DNA of 64,000 nucleotides, from assembly GCA_019057795.1 (NCBI GenBank), contig JAHLWS010000024.1, forward strand, positions 33,497 through 97,496. The letters run 5' to 3'. Numbering within the stretch: the first letter of the stretch is position 1; every line of letters starts with the position of its first letter. The notes beneath the pieces were generated by a model. The model was not told the origin of the DNA and ran no database searches. It saw only the letters and a program-made list of their open reading frames with translations. The position numbers and the translations under genes were made by a program. Origin of the DNA: Promethearchaeota archaeon (lineage in GTDB: Archaea > Asgardarchaeota > Lokiarchaeia > Sigyniarchaeales > SOKP01). Shown here in pieces: positions 34,957-44,154 of the stretch.

Positions 34957-37317
34957 ATGAATGAGCGAATAAAAAAACTACGCGCACAAAGTCGTAGAGC
35001 AATTCCGTATCTTTCATTGGAGCGTGCTTTATTAGTAACAGAATTTTATAAGAATGGAGCAGCTCATAAATATTCTGCTCCAGTTGCTAGAGCTAAAGTA
35101 TTTGAATATATCCTAAAAAATAAAAAAATTTGTTTTAATGACGATGAGCTTATAGTTGGAGAACGCGGTCCGGAGCCGAAAGCAACTCCTTCTTACCCGG
35201 AAGTTTGCTGTCATACGCTAAATGATTTAGAGATATTAGATTCACGTGAAAAAATATCTTTTAAAGTGCAAGACGAAGTGTGGCGAAAATCTAAAGATAT
35301 CGTCATTCCATTTTGGAAAGGAAAAACAATTAGAGAAAAGATCTTTTCTCAAGTAGATCAAGAATGGATAGACGCATATTCAGCAGGGATTTTTACCGAG
35401 TTCATGGAACAACGAGCTCCTGGACACACCGTAGCGGGTAAGAATATTTGGATCATGGGCTTTTTAGATTTTAAAAAACAAATCCAAAAATCTATTGAAA
35501 ATTTAGATTTTTTCAACGATCCTGACGCTTTCGCTAAAAGAGAGCAATTAAAAGCCATGGATATAGCTGCTGATAGTATAGTGACATACGCTAAGAGACA
35601 TTCTAAAAAGGCGTTAGATTTAGCTGAAAACGAATCTAATCCAATAAGAAAAAACGAATTAGAAAAAATAGCAGAAGTTTGCTCACATGTTCCAGCTCAG
35701 GCTCCAAGAACATTCTGGGAAGCTTTACAGCATTACTGGTTTATTCATTTAGGTGTTATTACGGAATATAATACTTGGGATGCCTTTAATCCTGGACGCC
35801 TTGATCAACATTTATACCCTTTTTACAAGAAAGATATTTCTGATGGCATTTTAACAAAAGAAAGTACCATCGAACTGCTCCAAGCTTTCTGGATCAAATT
35901 TAATAACCAACCAGCACCTCCAAAAGTGGGTGTAACGGCCGAGGAAAGTGGTACTTATACAGATTTTTGCAATATTAACCTTGGAGGGTTAAAAGAGGAT
36001 GGTTCTGACGGAGTAAATGAACTTTCTTACGTACTTTTAGATGTAGTTGAAGATATGAGAATACTACAGCCTAGTAGTAATGTTCAAATAAGTGAAAAAA
36101 CGCCAGACGATTTTATTAGAAGAGCCCTTAAGATTATTAAAACCGGTTTTGGTCAACCCTCGGTTTTTAATGCGGATGCTATTATTCAAGAACTTATACG
36201 CCAAGGAAAATCGTTAATAGATGCTCGAAATGGCGGCGCGAGTGGATGCATTGAAACAGGAGCTTTTGGAAAAGAAGCATATATATTAACAGGATACTTT
36301 AATCTTGTGAAAATTCTTGAAGTTACTTTATATAATGGAAACGATCCTTTAACGGGTAAACAAGTTGGATTAAAGACGGGAGATCCTACCTCTTTTAGAA
36401 CTTTTGATGAGTTATTAGAAGCGTATACAAAACAAATTAAGCATTTTGTTGACATTAAAATAAAAGGTAATCTAATAATAGAGCGGATTTGGGCGCAAAA
36501 TCCCTCCCCATTTTTATCAATTATTATTGACGATTGCATCATAAATGGAAAAGACTATAATGATGGTGGAGCAAAATACAATACATCCTATATTCAAATT
36601 GTTGGTATGGGAAGTATAACTGATTGCTTAACGTCTCTAAAATATAATGTCTATGACAATCAGATTTATACTATGGAGCAGATGCTCGAAGTGCTTAAAA
36701 ATGACTTCGAAGGTTTTGAGGAAATAAGGCAAAAACTGATTTCTAGAACGCCTAAATATGGGAATGATAAAGATTACGCCGATCTTATCACCCAACAAAT
36801 TTTCGAGATTGTTTATAATGCCATTGACGGGCGTCCAAATAATAGAGGAGGAGTCCATAGAATAAATTTACTTCCTACGACTGTCCACATCTATTTTGGA
36901 ATGGTAACTGGTGCCACACCAGATGGTAGAAAGGCGTTTACACCTTTATCTGAAGGAATTTCCCCAGTCCAAGGGATGGATATTAATGGTCCAACCTCAG
37001 TAATAAAATCTGCCAGCAAAATTGACCATCTTCGAACTGGAGGGACCTTATTAAATCAAAAATTTACTCCAGAATTCCTTTCAACGAAGACGGGAATCGA
37101 TAATATTGCATATTTGATTCGTTCTTATTTTAAAATGAATGGCCATCATATTCAATTTAATGTTGTTTCGGCTGATACATTGCGGGATGCTCAAAATAAC
37201 CCCTCTCTATATCAAAACCTAATAGTTCGGGTAGCAGGTTATAGCGATTATTATAATAATCTGGGAAAAGCCTTACAGGACGAAATAATTAGTAGGACTG
37301 AACATCTTTCAATCTAA
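34957..37317 (+). CDS. Glycyl radical enzyme (pyruvate formate-lyase family), substrate unknown
   Basis: 786 residues from ATG 34957, chosen because GAAGGA sits 7 bases before it; TTG 34942 is an alternative. The catalytic cysteine is C431 in GGASGCIETG with E433, and the glycyl radical is G761 in RVAGYSDYY near the C-terminus. The CIE form places it among dehydratases and decarboxylases (glycerol, hydroxyproline or arylacetate type), not pyruvate formate-lyase, which has Cys-Cys. The radical requires a dedicated radical-SAM activase, and none lies beside it. An anaerobic lifestyle is implied. Confidence 0.88.
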   Translation: MNERIKKLRAQSRRAIPYLSLERALLVTEFYKNGAAHKYSAPVARAKVFEYILKNKKICFNDDELIVGERGPEPKATPSYPEVCCHTLNDLEILDSREKISFKVQDEVWRKSKDIVIPFWKGKTIREKIFSQVDQEWIDAYSAGIFTEFMEQRAPGHTVAGKNIWIMGFLDFKKQIQKSIENLDFFNDPDAFAKREQLKAMDIAADSIVTYAKRHSKKALDLAENESNPIRKNELEKIAEVCSHVPAQAPRTFWEALQHYWFIHLGVITEYNTWDAFNPGRLDQHLYPFYKKDISDGILTKESTIELLQAFWIKFNNQPAPPKVGVTAEESGTYTDFCNINLGGLKEDGSDGVNELSYVLLDVVEDMRILQPSSNVQISEKTPDDFIRRALKIIKTGFGQPSVFNADAIIQELIRQGKSLIDARNGGASGCIETGAFGKEAYILTGYFNLVKILEVTLYNGNDPLTGKQVGLKTGDPTSFRTFDELLEAYTKQIKHFVDIKIKGNLIIERIWAQNPSPFLSIIIDDCIINGKDYNDGGAKYNTSYIQIVGMGSITDCLTSLKYNVYDNQIYTMEQMLEVLKNDFEGFEEIRQKLISRTPKYGNDKDYADLITQQIFEIVYNAIDGRPNNRGGVHRINLLPTTVHIYFGMVTGATPDGRKAFTPLSEGISPVQGMDINGPTSVIKSASKIDHLRTGGTLLNQKFTPEFLSTKTGIDNIAYLIRSYFKMNGHHIQFNVVSADTLRDAQNNPSLYQNLIVRVAGYSDYYNNLGKALQDEIISRTEHLSI

Positions 37318-37474
37318 ATTTTTAAATAATCAAACAATTATCCCCTTTAATGTTCACTTGAAGACATTATTGTATAACCGCATTAGATAATTTAGTGTTT
37401 AAGAAAATCTTTTTTGAATTTGATTTAATAGCACCTTTGTTTTAAATATTATCTTAAATTTTTTAACTTTTAAG

Positions 37475-38323
37475 TTATGCATGTTTTTTAATCCATTCAA
37501 TAAGTTTCTTATTAAACTCATCTGGTTCTTCAAGTTGAGGAGTATGTCCACTTTTTTCGAATAGATAATAGGATAGTTTTGGTAATTTTTCTATCTCAGC
37601 ATCCCATTGGAAGTGAGGAACCATATAGTCGTGCTTACCCATCGCAACAAATATGGGTATATTATTCAGATTTGAATCTTTTGCTATATCGTAGGTTTTA
37701 AATAGCACTCCTTCTAATTTGCCAGCTATTTTTGCGTTTACCTTTACACCTTCCCAAATCCATGAGCAATCGTATTTAGGATCATACCAATAAAATGGAG
37801 CATTATTAATGTAATTCTGAATCATCATCTCGCCAGGAGACAGATCTCTAAGATCCTCCATTTTGTGAGTTTCTGATAATCGTTTATGAATATTTTTTCT
37901 TTCTTCGGATGCGTTGTTTGTCCAATGTTGTCTAGATGCTTTAAGGTTTTTGCGCATACCGTTTGGTGGTGCTCCTATCACGATCACATGTGATGTATTT
38001 TGAGGATATTTACGAGCATATTCAAGAGCCAGATTTCCATGTATAGAGTGTCCTAATAAACAAATTTTTGGAATATCTAGAGTTTTACGAATCTGTTCAG
38101 CATCATCCAAAAACATATCTATAGTTATTTGGTTCAAGTCAACTGGTTCATCAGTAGGAACAAAGCCTCTATTATCCGTAAAAATGAATTTGAAGTATTT
38201 TCTTAATTCTTGAGAGAACGTACGAGGATAATATATCGCTGAACCTATAACCAAACATGGAATTCCACTTCCCTCTATTACATACGATAATTTATAACCG
38301 TCTATAGTAACGAAATTTGACAT
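37475..38323 (-). CDS. Alpha/beta hydrolase
   Basis: 282 residues. The nucleophile elbow is LLGHSIHGN (G-x-S-x-x-G), with an oxyanion region near the N-terminus, and late motifs VAMGKHDYMVPH (acid region) and FEKSGHTPQLEEP (catalytic His). It is a single-domain enzyme of the proline-iminopeptidase/haloalkane-dehalogenase-like superfamily. Substrate unknown; an ester, lactone or peptide bond are the usual targets. Confidence 0.85.
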   Translation of the reverse strand: MSNFVTIDGYKLSYVIEGSGIPCLVIGSAIYYPRTFSQELRKYFKFIFTDNRGFVPTDEPVDLNQITIDMFLDDAEQIRKTLDIPKICLLGHSIHGNLALEYARKYPQNTSHVIVIGAPPNGMRKNLKASRQHWTNNASEERKNIHKRLSETHKMEDLRDLSPGEMMIQNYINNAPFYWYDPKYDCSWIWEGVKVNAKIAGKLEGVLFKTYDIAKDSNLNNIPIFVAMGKHDYMVPHFQWDAEIEKLPKLSYYLFEKSGHTPQLEEPDEFNKKLIEWIKKHA

Positions 38324-38556
38324 TCTTATTTCACTTTTATACTTAATATTAATTTTAGTTTAAACTTAGAATTTATCTAATATAATTGCATGAACTATTA
38401 ATATTTATTTTAGATTTCTTTTTTATAATTCTTAATAGAATATCATTTTGCGTAAAACTCCTTTATTTTTATATTACGATTATTTTTTCGAGTATAGAAA
38501 TGTTTATATTTATGAAAATTAGATAGATTTTTAAAATAAAAAAAGTTTTGAGAATT

Positions 38557-39243
38557 ATGGCGGATCCTCAAGTTATGATGGAGATGACATTCAGTGTTAT
38601 CTATTTAATTTATATCTGTGTTATTGTAATTCTAATGTCGAAAAACATGAAAAATGTAAATCAAAAAGAAATCGCTACAGCAAAAAGAATACGATTAGCA
38701 TTTTCAGCGCTACTTATAGGTGATTTAGGGCATGTAGGAGCTCGATTAATCGATTTTTTCTCTGTAGAGGTAGAAATGAATTATGTTATTTTAGGAATCG
38801 GATCTCTCTTTGAAATGGTTGGTTTAATCTTTCTTTTTATGCTTTTCACAGATGCTTGGCGGGTACAATTTGATCATCAGAAGAATTTACTGTTTAAAGT
38901 ATTAATTGGTATCGGAATAGTTGGATTGATTATATTTGTATTTCCTCAAAATCAATGGACAGCTCAATCAACTCCTTACGAATGGTTAGTAATCCGAAAC
39001 ATTCCATGGTTAATACAAGGAGTCGCGTTATCAATATTAATATATCGAGACGCAAAAGCGGTTGGTGATAAACAATTAGTTAGAATTGGAATTTACATCT
39101 TTATTTCGTATTTTTTCTACATGCCAGTGATCTTCTTCGGAGAGTTAGCCCCAATGCTTGGAATGCTCATGATAATAGGAACAATTGTTTTTATGTTGTG
39201 GCAATATACATCCTATAGTCGCTTTTTCAAGAAGAGAGAATAA
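38557..39243 (+). CDS. Seven-helix membrane protein, unknown function
   Basis: 228 residues from ATG 38557 (TTG 38548 is the alternative). About seven hydrophobic segments cover nearly the whole chain, with charged loops such as SKNMKNVNQKEIATAKRIR. There are no recognisable transporter or enzyme motifs, and no conserved lysine in the last helix to support a rhodopsin. Family not recognised. Confidence 0.65.
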   Translation: MADPQVMMEMTFSVIYLIYICVIVILMSKNMKNVNQKEIATAKRIRLAFSALLIGDLGHVGARLIDFFSVEVEMNYVILGIGSLFEMVGLIFLFMLFTDAWRVQFDHQKNLLFKVLIGIGIVGLIIFVFPQNQWTAQSTPYEWLVIRNIPWLIQGVALSILIYRDAKAVGDKQLVRIGIYIFISYFFYMPVIFFGELAPMLGMLMIIGTIVFMLWQYTSYSRFFKKRE

Positions 39244-39329
39244 TAAATTAAAAATTTATTATCAAAGATTCCTAATATTTTTTTTCATAAATTTTTTTCA
39301 GCTTTCAAATTAAAAAAAATGAAAAAGGC

Positions 39330-40223
39330 TTAAGAAGTTAAAGCGCTTACAATTTCTTCAAAATAATTGAAAATCGTGGAGTAATGCCCATCGTTTGGAT
39401 AAAATTTTCCTTCACAATTTGGAATTGCTTTACACATACCACGACCCATAGCAACAGGCACAGCTTCATCCACTTCTCCATGCCATAAATACACTTTAAG
39501 TTTTGGAGTTATATCTTCAAGGCTAAAACCCCAAGGTTTTGCGTATAATTTCCCTTCGTAAATTGCTCCTTTATTTCCTTGTCGGAATGCTTCTGCGCTT
39601 TCTTTAATAAAAAGAGGAAGTAATTTAGGATCTTCCATAACTTTCCTATCTGGTTCTGGAAACTTTTTAATAGTTTTCCTCATTCTACTTTCTGCTTTTT
39701 CTAAATCTTTCAACCCTCGAGATTGAAAAGATATCATCAATTTAAAAATCCATGGCATTCTTCGAATAACAAAAGATAATCTGCGAATACTTTTTATTTT
39801 TTCTTCTACTTCAAGATCCATTGGTCCTAAACCGCTAATAATACCACAAGTCGTTAAGCGATCAGGAATTTTATATGCACACGCTGCAGCATATGGACCT
39901 CCCCCCGATATTCCTTCAATAGCAAATTTCTCTATTCCTAAAGCGTTAGATAGCTCAACTACATCATCTGGCCAATCTAAAATAGTACGGTCTTTTTTGA
40001 AATCTGAAAGCCCCATGCCTGGTCTATCGATTCCAATAAGCCTAACATTATTTTGAACGACTATATCCGCAAAAATAACAACTTCTAAACGAGAACCTGG
40101 AAAACCATGGAAGTGAAATAATGGTTTTGCTTCTGGATTACCTAAATCCGCGTAACCAAGATTCCTTCCATCTTTTAATTTAATTGTCAGATTTACTTTA
40201 TCATTATTAACTATACAATTCAC
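39330..40223 (-). CDS. Alpha/beta hydrolase, copy A of a recent duplication
   Basis: 297 residues. Oxyanion loop FHGFPGSRLE, strand motif IGIDRPGMGLSD, nucleophile elbow EGISGGGPYAAA (G-x-S-x-G), and late acid/His motifs WHGEVDEAVP and NDGHYSTI. It is nearly identical in protein and DNA to the gene at 44155 and shares about 40 bases of 3' flank with it, which marks a recent segmental duplication. Substrate unknown; esterases and peroxidase-like hydrolases have this pattern. Confidence 0.87.
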   Translation of the reverse strand: MNCIVNNDKVNLTIKLKDGRNLGYADLGNPEAKPLFHFHGFPGSRLEVVIFADIVVQNNVRLIGIDRPGMGLSDFKKDRTILDWPDDVVELSNALGIEKFAIEGISGGGPYAAACAYKIPDRLTTCGIISGLGPMDLEVEEKIKSIRRLSFVIRRMPWIFKLMISFQSRGLKDLEKAESRMRKTIKKFPEPDRKVMEDPKLLPLFIKESAEAFRQGNKGAIYEGKLYAKPWGFSLEDITPKLKVYLWHGEVDEAVPVAMGRGMCKAIPNCEGKFYPNDGHYSTIFNYFEEIVSALTS

Positions 40224-40678
40224 CTTTTTTTTGCAGAAGTTATTAAAATAAAGAAAATCCTATGAAATATATATTTATCAATAAAATTTTGTATTTTTCC
40301 TACTTTTCTCTATGCTAAAATGAATCTGTTCATAGTAGAATTATTAGAATTTCTAAAAGAAAACTAAAAAATAAATATTATTAAACCTAATTGTTGATTT
40401 TATAATTTATATACTCAAACTTTATTTTTTCTTATTTCTGATTATAACAGAAGAGTAATTTTTATTATTAGATGAATGTGGAAATTATGGGCATAATAAT
40501 TCGATTAGGGTGTTGAGCAATAAGACCAGATTCTAATCTCGAAAAAGGCGTTTCCATACTTTCAATTCTCATCAAAAACGCGCTAAAATATTAAGATAAT
40601 TCTCCTATATCTCTAATTAATATGTTACTATTGAACTGTTTCCAAATTCTTGGTAATTAATTTGATATACTCAAGATA
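40224..40678. other. Intergenic region, no gene seen
   Basis: About 455 A/T-rich bases upstream of the hydrolase copy A. I could find no coding-like frame and no homologue of known features. The following 300 bases toward 40984 contain the small gene and PIN relic listed separately. Confidence 0.4.
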
Positions 40679-40810
40679 CTACAACCCTTTCTTTTCTGCT
40701 TCTTTAACAAGGATCTTTCGCGCAGCATGAACTTGTTGTAAAGCTAGATCATTAGGAAATTCACGCTCAATCTCTTTTCTGATAATTTCTATTTCATTTT
40801 CGTCCAACAA
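40679..40810 (-). CDS. Small 43-residue protein downstream of a PIN-toxin relic
   Basis: Starts at TTG 40810 (or the adjacent TTG 40807), with an AAGGTG ribosome site 7 bases upstream; ends at TAG 40679. The protein reads …IRKEIEREFPNDLALQQVHAA… and ends RKILVKEAEKKGL, a helical, conserved-looking sequence. It follows the truncated PIN toxin by 15 bases and is probably the partner of that toxin or a separate antitoxin-like peptide. Homology is by impression only. Confidence 0.5.
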   Translation of the reverse strand: MLDENEIEIIRKEIEREFPNDLALQQVHAARKILVKEAEKKGL

Positions 40811-40825
40811 TATATTTCACCTTTA

Positions 40826-40984
40826 TTATAATAATTCTGCAGGAGTTATAATTTCTATTTGCCTTAAATTGTTTAAAGTACTTATCATTCTTACAATATC
40901 TTTAGTTTTTTTCCTGACTAAATGCCTGAAATTCCAACTTAATAAGAAGTCCATTTCATTTATTATTGCCACAGCATAAATCAT
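40826..40984 (-). pseudogene. C-terminal relic of a PIN-domain (VapC-like) toxin
   Basis: A 52-codon frame from ATG 40984 to TAA 40826 contains AVAIINEMDFLLSWNFRHLV and ends IEIITPAELL. This matches the last third of PIN toxins, where an acidic residue after a hydrophobic strand, the SWNFRHL(V) motif and the IEI(x)(T/S)P(x)EL terminus are characteristic. The N-terminal two thirds, with the first acidic metal ligands, are missing. It is therefore a decayed toxin next to a surviving small partner gene. Confidence 0.7.
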
Positions 40985-41056
40985 TAATTTTGAAAATAAA
41001 TAAGAGAAAGTATATAATAAAAGATGATTTATTACTTAAATTAAATTTACATCATT

Positions 41057-41296
41057 TTATGATGTATATTTCTCTGTTTTTGAAGTTTTATACGCTGTAA
41101 TGACTATTTTCGCATCTCCATCAGAGAAATAAAAAACACGTAAAAGTCGCCTTTCTATTATTTTTTGGGCTACAGAATTACCATAAAGATCTTTCTTTAA
41201 AAGATCGGGATTATTAATAGTATCAAGTATCTCATCTTTAGATATTTTCCGCTTTTTAATCCTATGCAAAGCATGTTTAGTGAATTTTATAGACAT
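41057..41296 (-). CDS. DUF4258 (RelE-like) toxin
   Basis: 79 residues. FTKHALHRIKKRKISKDEIL is the hallmark of DUF4258 (helix with conserved HA…R…R..), followed by NSVAQKIIERRLLRVFY and KIVITAYKT. These are small RNase-like toxins. It overlaps the end of the DUF2283 antitoxin upstream at 41287 by 10 bases, a typical translationally coupled pair. Confidence 0.8.
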   Translation of the reverse strand: MSIKFTKHALHRIKKRKISKDEILDTINNPDLLKKDLYGNSVAQKIIERRLLRVFYFSDGDAKIVITAYKTSKTEKYTS

Positions 41297-41514
41297 TCTA
41301 CTATCATTGGTATTATTTCTTCAACATCTTTTTGGACGAGATCATTAAGATTAAGATTGCGATCTGTGAAATTTAATATTTCCACACCTACTAGCTGATC
41401 GTCTTTACCATAATCAACTATTATGCCTTTAGCAATTTCATCTGATTCTTGGATTTCTTCATTCGAGAACCGCAGATATAAAGCATTTGCTATTTTATCA
41501 AAAGAAAATTCCAT
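41287..41514 (-). CDS. DUF2283 antitoxin
   Basis: 75 residues. The DUF2283 pattern is evident: DKIANALYLRFSNEE, GIIVDYGKDDQLVGVEILN. DUF2283 proteins are antitoxins that pair with DUF4258 toxins, and that gene follows with a 10-base overlap. It probably binds the toxin and the operon promoter. Confidence 0.8.
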   Translation of the reverse strand: MEFSFDKIANALYLRFSNEEIQESDEIAKGIIVDYGKDDQLVGVEILNFTDRNLNLNDLVQKDVEEIIPMIVECL

Positions 41515-41578
41515 ATTATTTTAAATGAGTATTTAATTTTATTCTTTTCTATAGAACCCCTAAAAACAAACAACTTCT

Positions 41579-42634
41579 TTAATATAAAATTTCAGAATCA
41601 ATATCCCTCAGATTGTTACAGTTAGTCATTTTCATCCCTTTCGCTAGAATTTTCTGTAAATATTCCATTTGAATTCGTACGCCCTCTATTCCAGCTCCAA
41701 CAGCCGCCCTAACGATATCTCGACCGATTAATACAGATTCAGCACCAAGGGCAAGCGCTTTTAAGATGTCATATCCCGTTCGAAATCCCCCGTCTATAAT
41801 TATTCGAATTTTTCCCTCAAGTTCAGCGACAATTTCAGGAAGCACTTCTGCCGTTCCAGGAGTATGATCTAAAACTCTTCCCCCATGATTAGAGACAACT
41901 ATAGCTGCTGCTCCTGCATCCTTTGCAGCAATAGCATCTTCTACACACATAATTCCCTTTACGATTACGGGTAGTTTTGTCGATGATACTAATTCTTTAA
42001 GGTCATCAATATTTTTCTTAAAAACATGTTTATTATGAGTAGTCATAGCGTAAGACCCACATCCATCAACATCTACGCCTACAGCTACACTCCCCGCTTT
42101 TTCAGCTTTCTTAAAGAATTCGATGATTACTTCTTGTTCTCTTGGTTTTACAATTTTAACCCCCAATCCCCCAGCTTCAGCAATAGCATCAATTCCATAA
42201 GAGTCATCGAGCGAATATGTATATGTGTCGCCCCGCCAGCCTAATGTTCTCGCAGCTTTACACCCCAGAACTACTGAACGGCAAAATTCTTTTTCTGAAA
42301 TTACCTTTTCTCCACCAAAACTATTTACTCCTGCTACACTCGCTCCCATTATCGGCATTGAAAGTTCAGTTCCAAAGAAATCGTATTTAGTGTCCGCTTC
42401 AAAATGATCTCCTATTACTTTCATTTTTAACTTCAATTCTTTTAGCACCAGAACATTGTTATTAAAAGAAGCTCCAGTACCTATTCCTCCAAAACCTAGG
42501 GGTCTTCCATAACTCTGACCTTGACAGATTCGCATTGCATCTCCATCGCATATTTTATATACGCCACACAATCCCATGAGCTTCTTCTGAGCTTCTTTTC
42601 GAACTTCAGTTAAAATTTTTTCTTCTGATGCCAT
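41579..42634 (-). CDS. FMN-dependent alpha-hydroxy-acid dehydrogenase (LldD/glycolate-oxidase family)
   Basis: 351 residues with a TIM-barrel FMN core. The active-site stretch is VVSNHGGRVLDHTPGT (catalytic His and the GGR substrate-binding Arg), and the FMN phosphate loop is IIDGGFRTGYDILKALALGA followed by ESVLIGRD. The family oxidises L-2-hydroxy acids such as lactate or glycolate to 2-oxo acids. The N-terminus is cysteine-rich (LCGVYKICDGDAMRIC) and unusual; it may carry a cluster. It lies between the DUF2283/DUF4258 TA pair and fumarase. Confidence 0.82.
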   Translation of the reverse strand: MASEEKILTEVRKEAQKKLMGLCGVYKICDGDAMRICQGQSYGRPLGFGGIGTGASFNNNVLVLKELKLKMKVIGDHFEADTKYDFFGTELSMPIMGASVAGVNSFGGEKVISEKEFCRSVVLGCKAARTLGWRGDTYTYSLDDSYGIDAIAEAGGLGVKIVKPREQEVIIEFFKKAEKAGSVAVGVDVDGCGSYAMTTHNKHVFKKNIDDLKELVSSTKLPVIVKGIMCVEDAIAAKDAGAAAIVVSNHGGRVLDHTPGTAEVLPEIVAELEGKIRIIIDGGFRTGYDILKALALGAESVLIGRDIVRAAVGAGIEGVRIQMEYLQKILAKGMKMTNCNNLRDIDSEILY

Positions 42635-42654
42635 ATCTCCACCTCAATTTTCTT

Positions 42655-44034
42655 TCATACCATTTTTTTAGGGTCTAAAAGTTCGTCCAAATTATCGATC
42701 TTTAAACCCATTTCTTTAATTACTTCTTTACAGGTTTTACCTTCCTTATGCGCCCTTTGGGCAATTTCAGAACATTTATCGTACCCTATTATTGGTGATA
42801 AATTAGTAACAATCATTAACATTTGGTCTAAATTCATATTGATTTGTTCAGTGTTCGCTTTTAAGCCGATTAAGCAATTATTAATAAAAGAATTAATACA
42901 CCCTATTAAAATTGCAATTGATTCAAGAACATTTACAATCATTACAGGTTTACTCATGTTCAAATCTAAAATGCTTCCATACATTTCTCCACTTGTAACA
43001 ACAGTGTCATTTCCAATCACTTGAAGACACACTTGAATTAAAGCTTCAGATTGAGTAGGATTAATTTTTCCAGGCATTATCGATGAACCTGGTTCGTTTT
43101 GGGGTAAAATTAATTCTGATAGACCCGCTCTTGGACCACTGCCCATCCAGCGAATGTCATTTGCCATTTTTAAAAGCGATAACGCTAAAAGTCTTAAGTT
43201 ACTACTGGCATTAGCTATAGTATTATGCGAAGATATTCCCTCCGCTTTTATAGGATTAATTTTAAAAGATAAGGAAGTTATTTTTAAAAGATGGTTTATG
43301 GTCAATTTATCAAAATCTTTATGAGCATTTAAACCAGTACCTAAAGCTGTGCCACCTATTGGGATGAATAATAATTCATCTATTACATGTCTTAATCGCT
43401 CAATATTAGTTTCGATTTGTTTTTTGTATACTTTGAATTCTAAAGATAGTGGTATTGGGACGGCATCTTGTAAGTGCGTTCTTCCTACTTTAACGATTTC
43501 TTCAAATTCTTCGATTTTAATAGTTAAGGTTTCTACTAATCTGTTTAAGACCGGAATTAACTTCTTTATCATATGTACAGTAGATATATGCATAGTAGTC
43601 GGGATTACATCGTTAGAAGATTGACTCTTATTTATGTGATCATTAGGATGGATCGGATGCTTCTTACCCATAGGAAATCCTAAGATTTGAGTGGCCCTAT
43701 TAGCTAATACTTCATTCATGTTCATGTTTGTTTGAGTGCCACTTCCTGTTTGATAGATGTCAATTGGGAACTGATCGAGATATTTCTCTTCTTCTAGAAT
43801 CTCGTTAACAGCTTGTAAGATCGCATCTCCTTTTTCTTTATCAATCAACCCTAATTCCATATTTGCTAATAAACAAGCTTTTTTAAGCTGTGCTAACGAC
43901 ATTATAAATACTTTAGGGAACATTTTTCCACTAATTTGAAAATTCTGGATTGCTCTTTGAGTATTTACACCCCAATACATGTCAATAGGAACTTCCACTT
44001 CTCCTAAAACATCTTTTTCAATGCGGTAATTCAA
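42655..44034 (-). CDS. fumC: Class II fumarate hydratase
   Basis: 459 residues. Class II fumarase/aspartase superfamily motifs in order: TGSGTQTNMNMNEVLA, HPNDHINKSQSSNDV, GRTHLQDAVPI and the catalytic-serine loop GSSIMPGKINPTQSEA, whose PGKINPTQ form favours fumarase over aspartase. It interconverts fumarate and malate in the TCA cycle. Class II enzymes contain no iron-sulfur cluster and are oxygen tolerant, whereas many anaerobic archaea use class I. It is flanked on both sides by copies of the same duplicated hydrolase region. Confidence 0.92.
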   Translation of the reverse strand: MNYRIEKDVLGEVEVPIDMYWGVNTQRAIQNFQISGKMFPKVFIMSLAQLKKACLLANMELGLIDKEKGDAILQAVNEILEEEKYLDQFPIDIYQTGSGTQTNMNMNEVLANRATQILGFPMGKKHPIHPNDHINKSQSSNDVIPTTMHISTVHMIKKLIPVLNRLVETLTIKIEEFEEIVKVGRTHLQDAVPIPLSLEFKVYKKQIETNIERLRHVIDELLFIPIGGTALGTGLNAHKDFDKLTINHLLKITSLSFKINPIKAEGISSHNTIANASSNLRLLALSLLKMANDIRWMGSGPRAGLSELILPQNEPGSSIMPGKINPTQSEALIQVCLQVIGNDTVVTSGEMYGSILDLNMSKPVMIVNVLESIAILIGCINSFINNCLIGLKANTEQINMNLDQMLMIVTNLSPIIGYDKCSEIAQRAHKEGKTCKEVIKEMGLKIDNLDELLDPKKMV

Positions 44035-44154
44035 TATTTAAACCAACCATAAAATGTTTATTTATAAGCTTATTAGAAATAGGATAGTAAAAAAAGTTTA
44101 TATTAATATTCAGTAAATTTTTTTCAGCTTTTAAATTAAAAAAATGAAAAAGGC

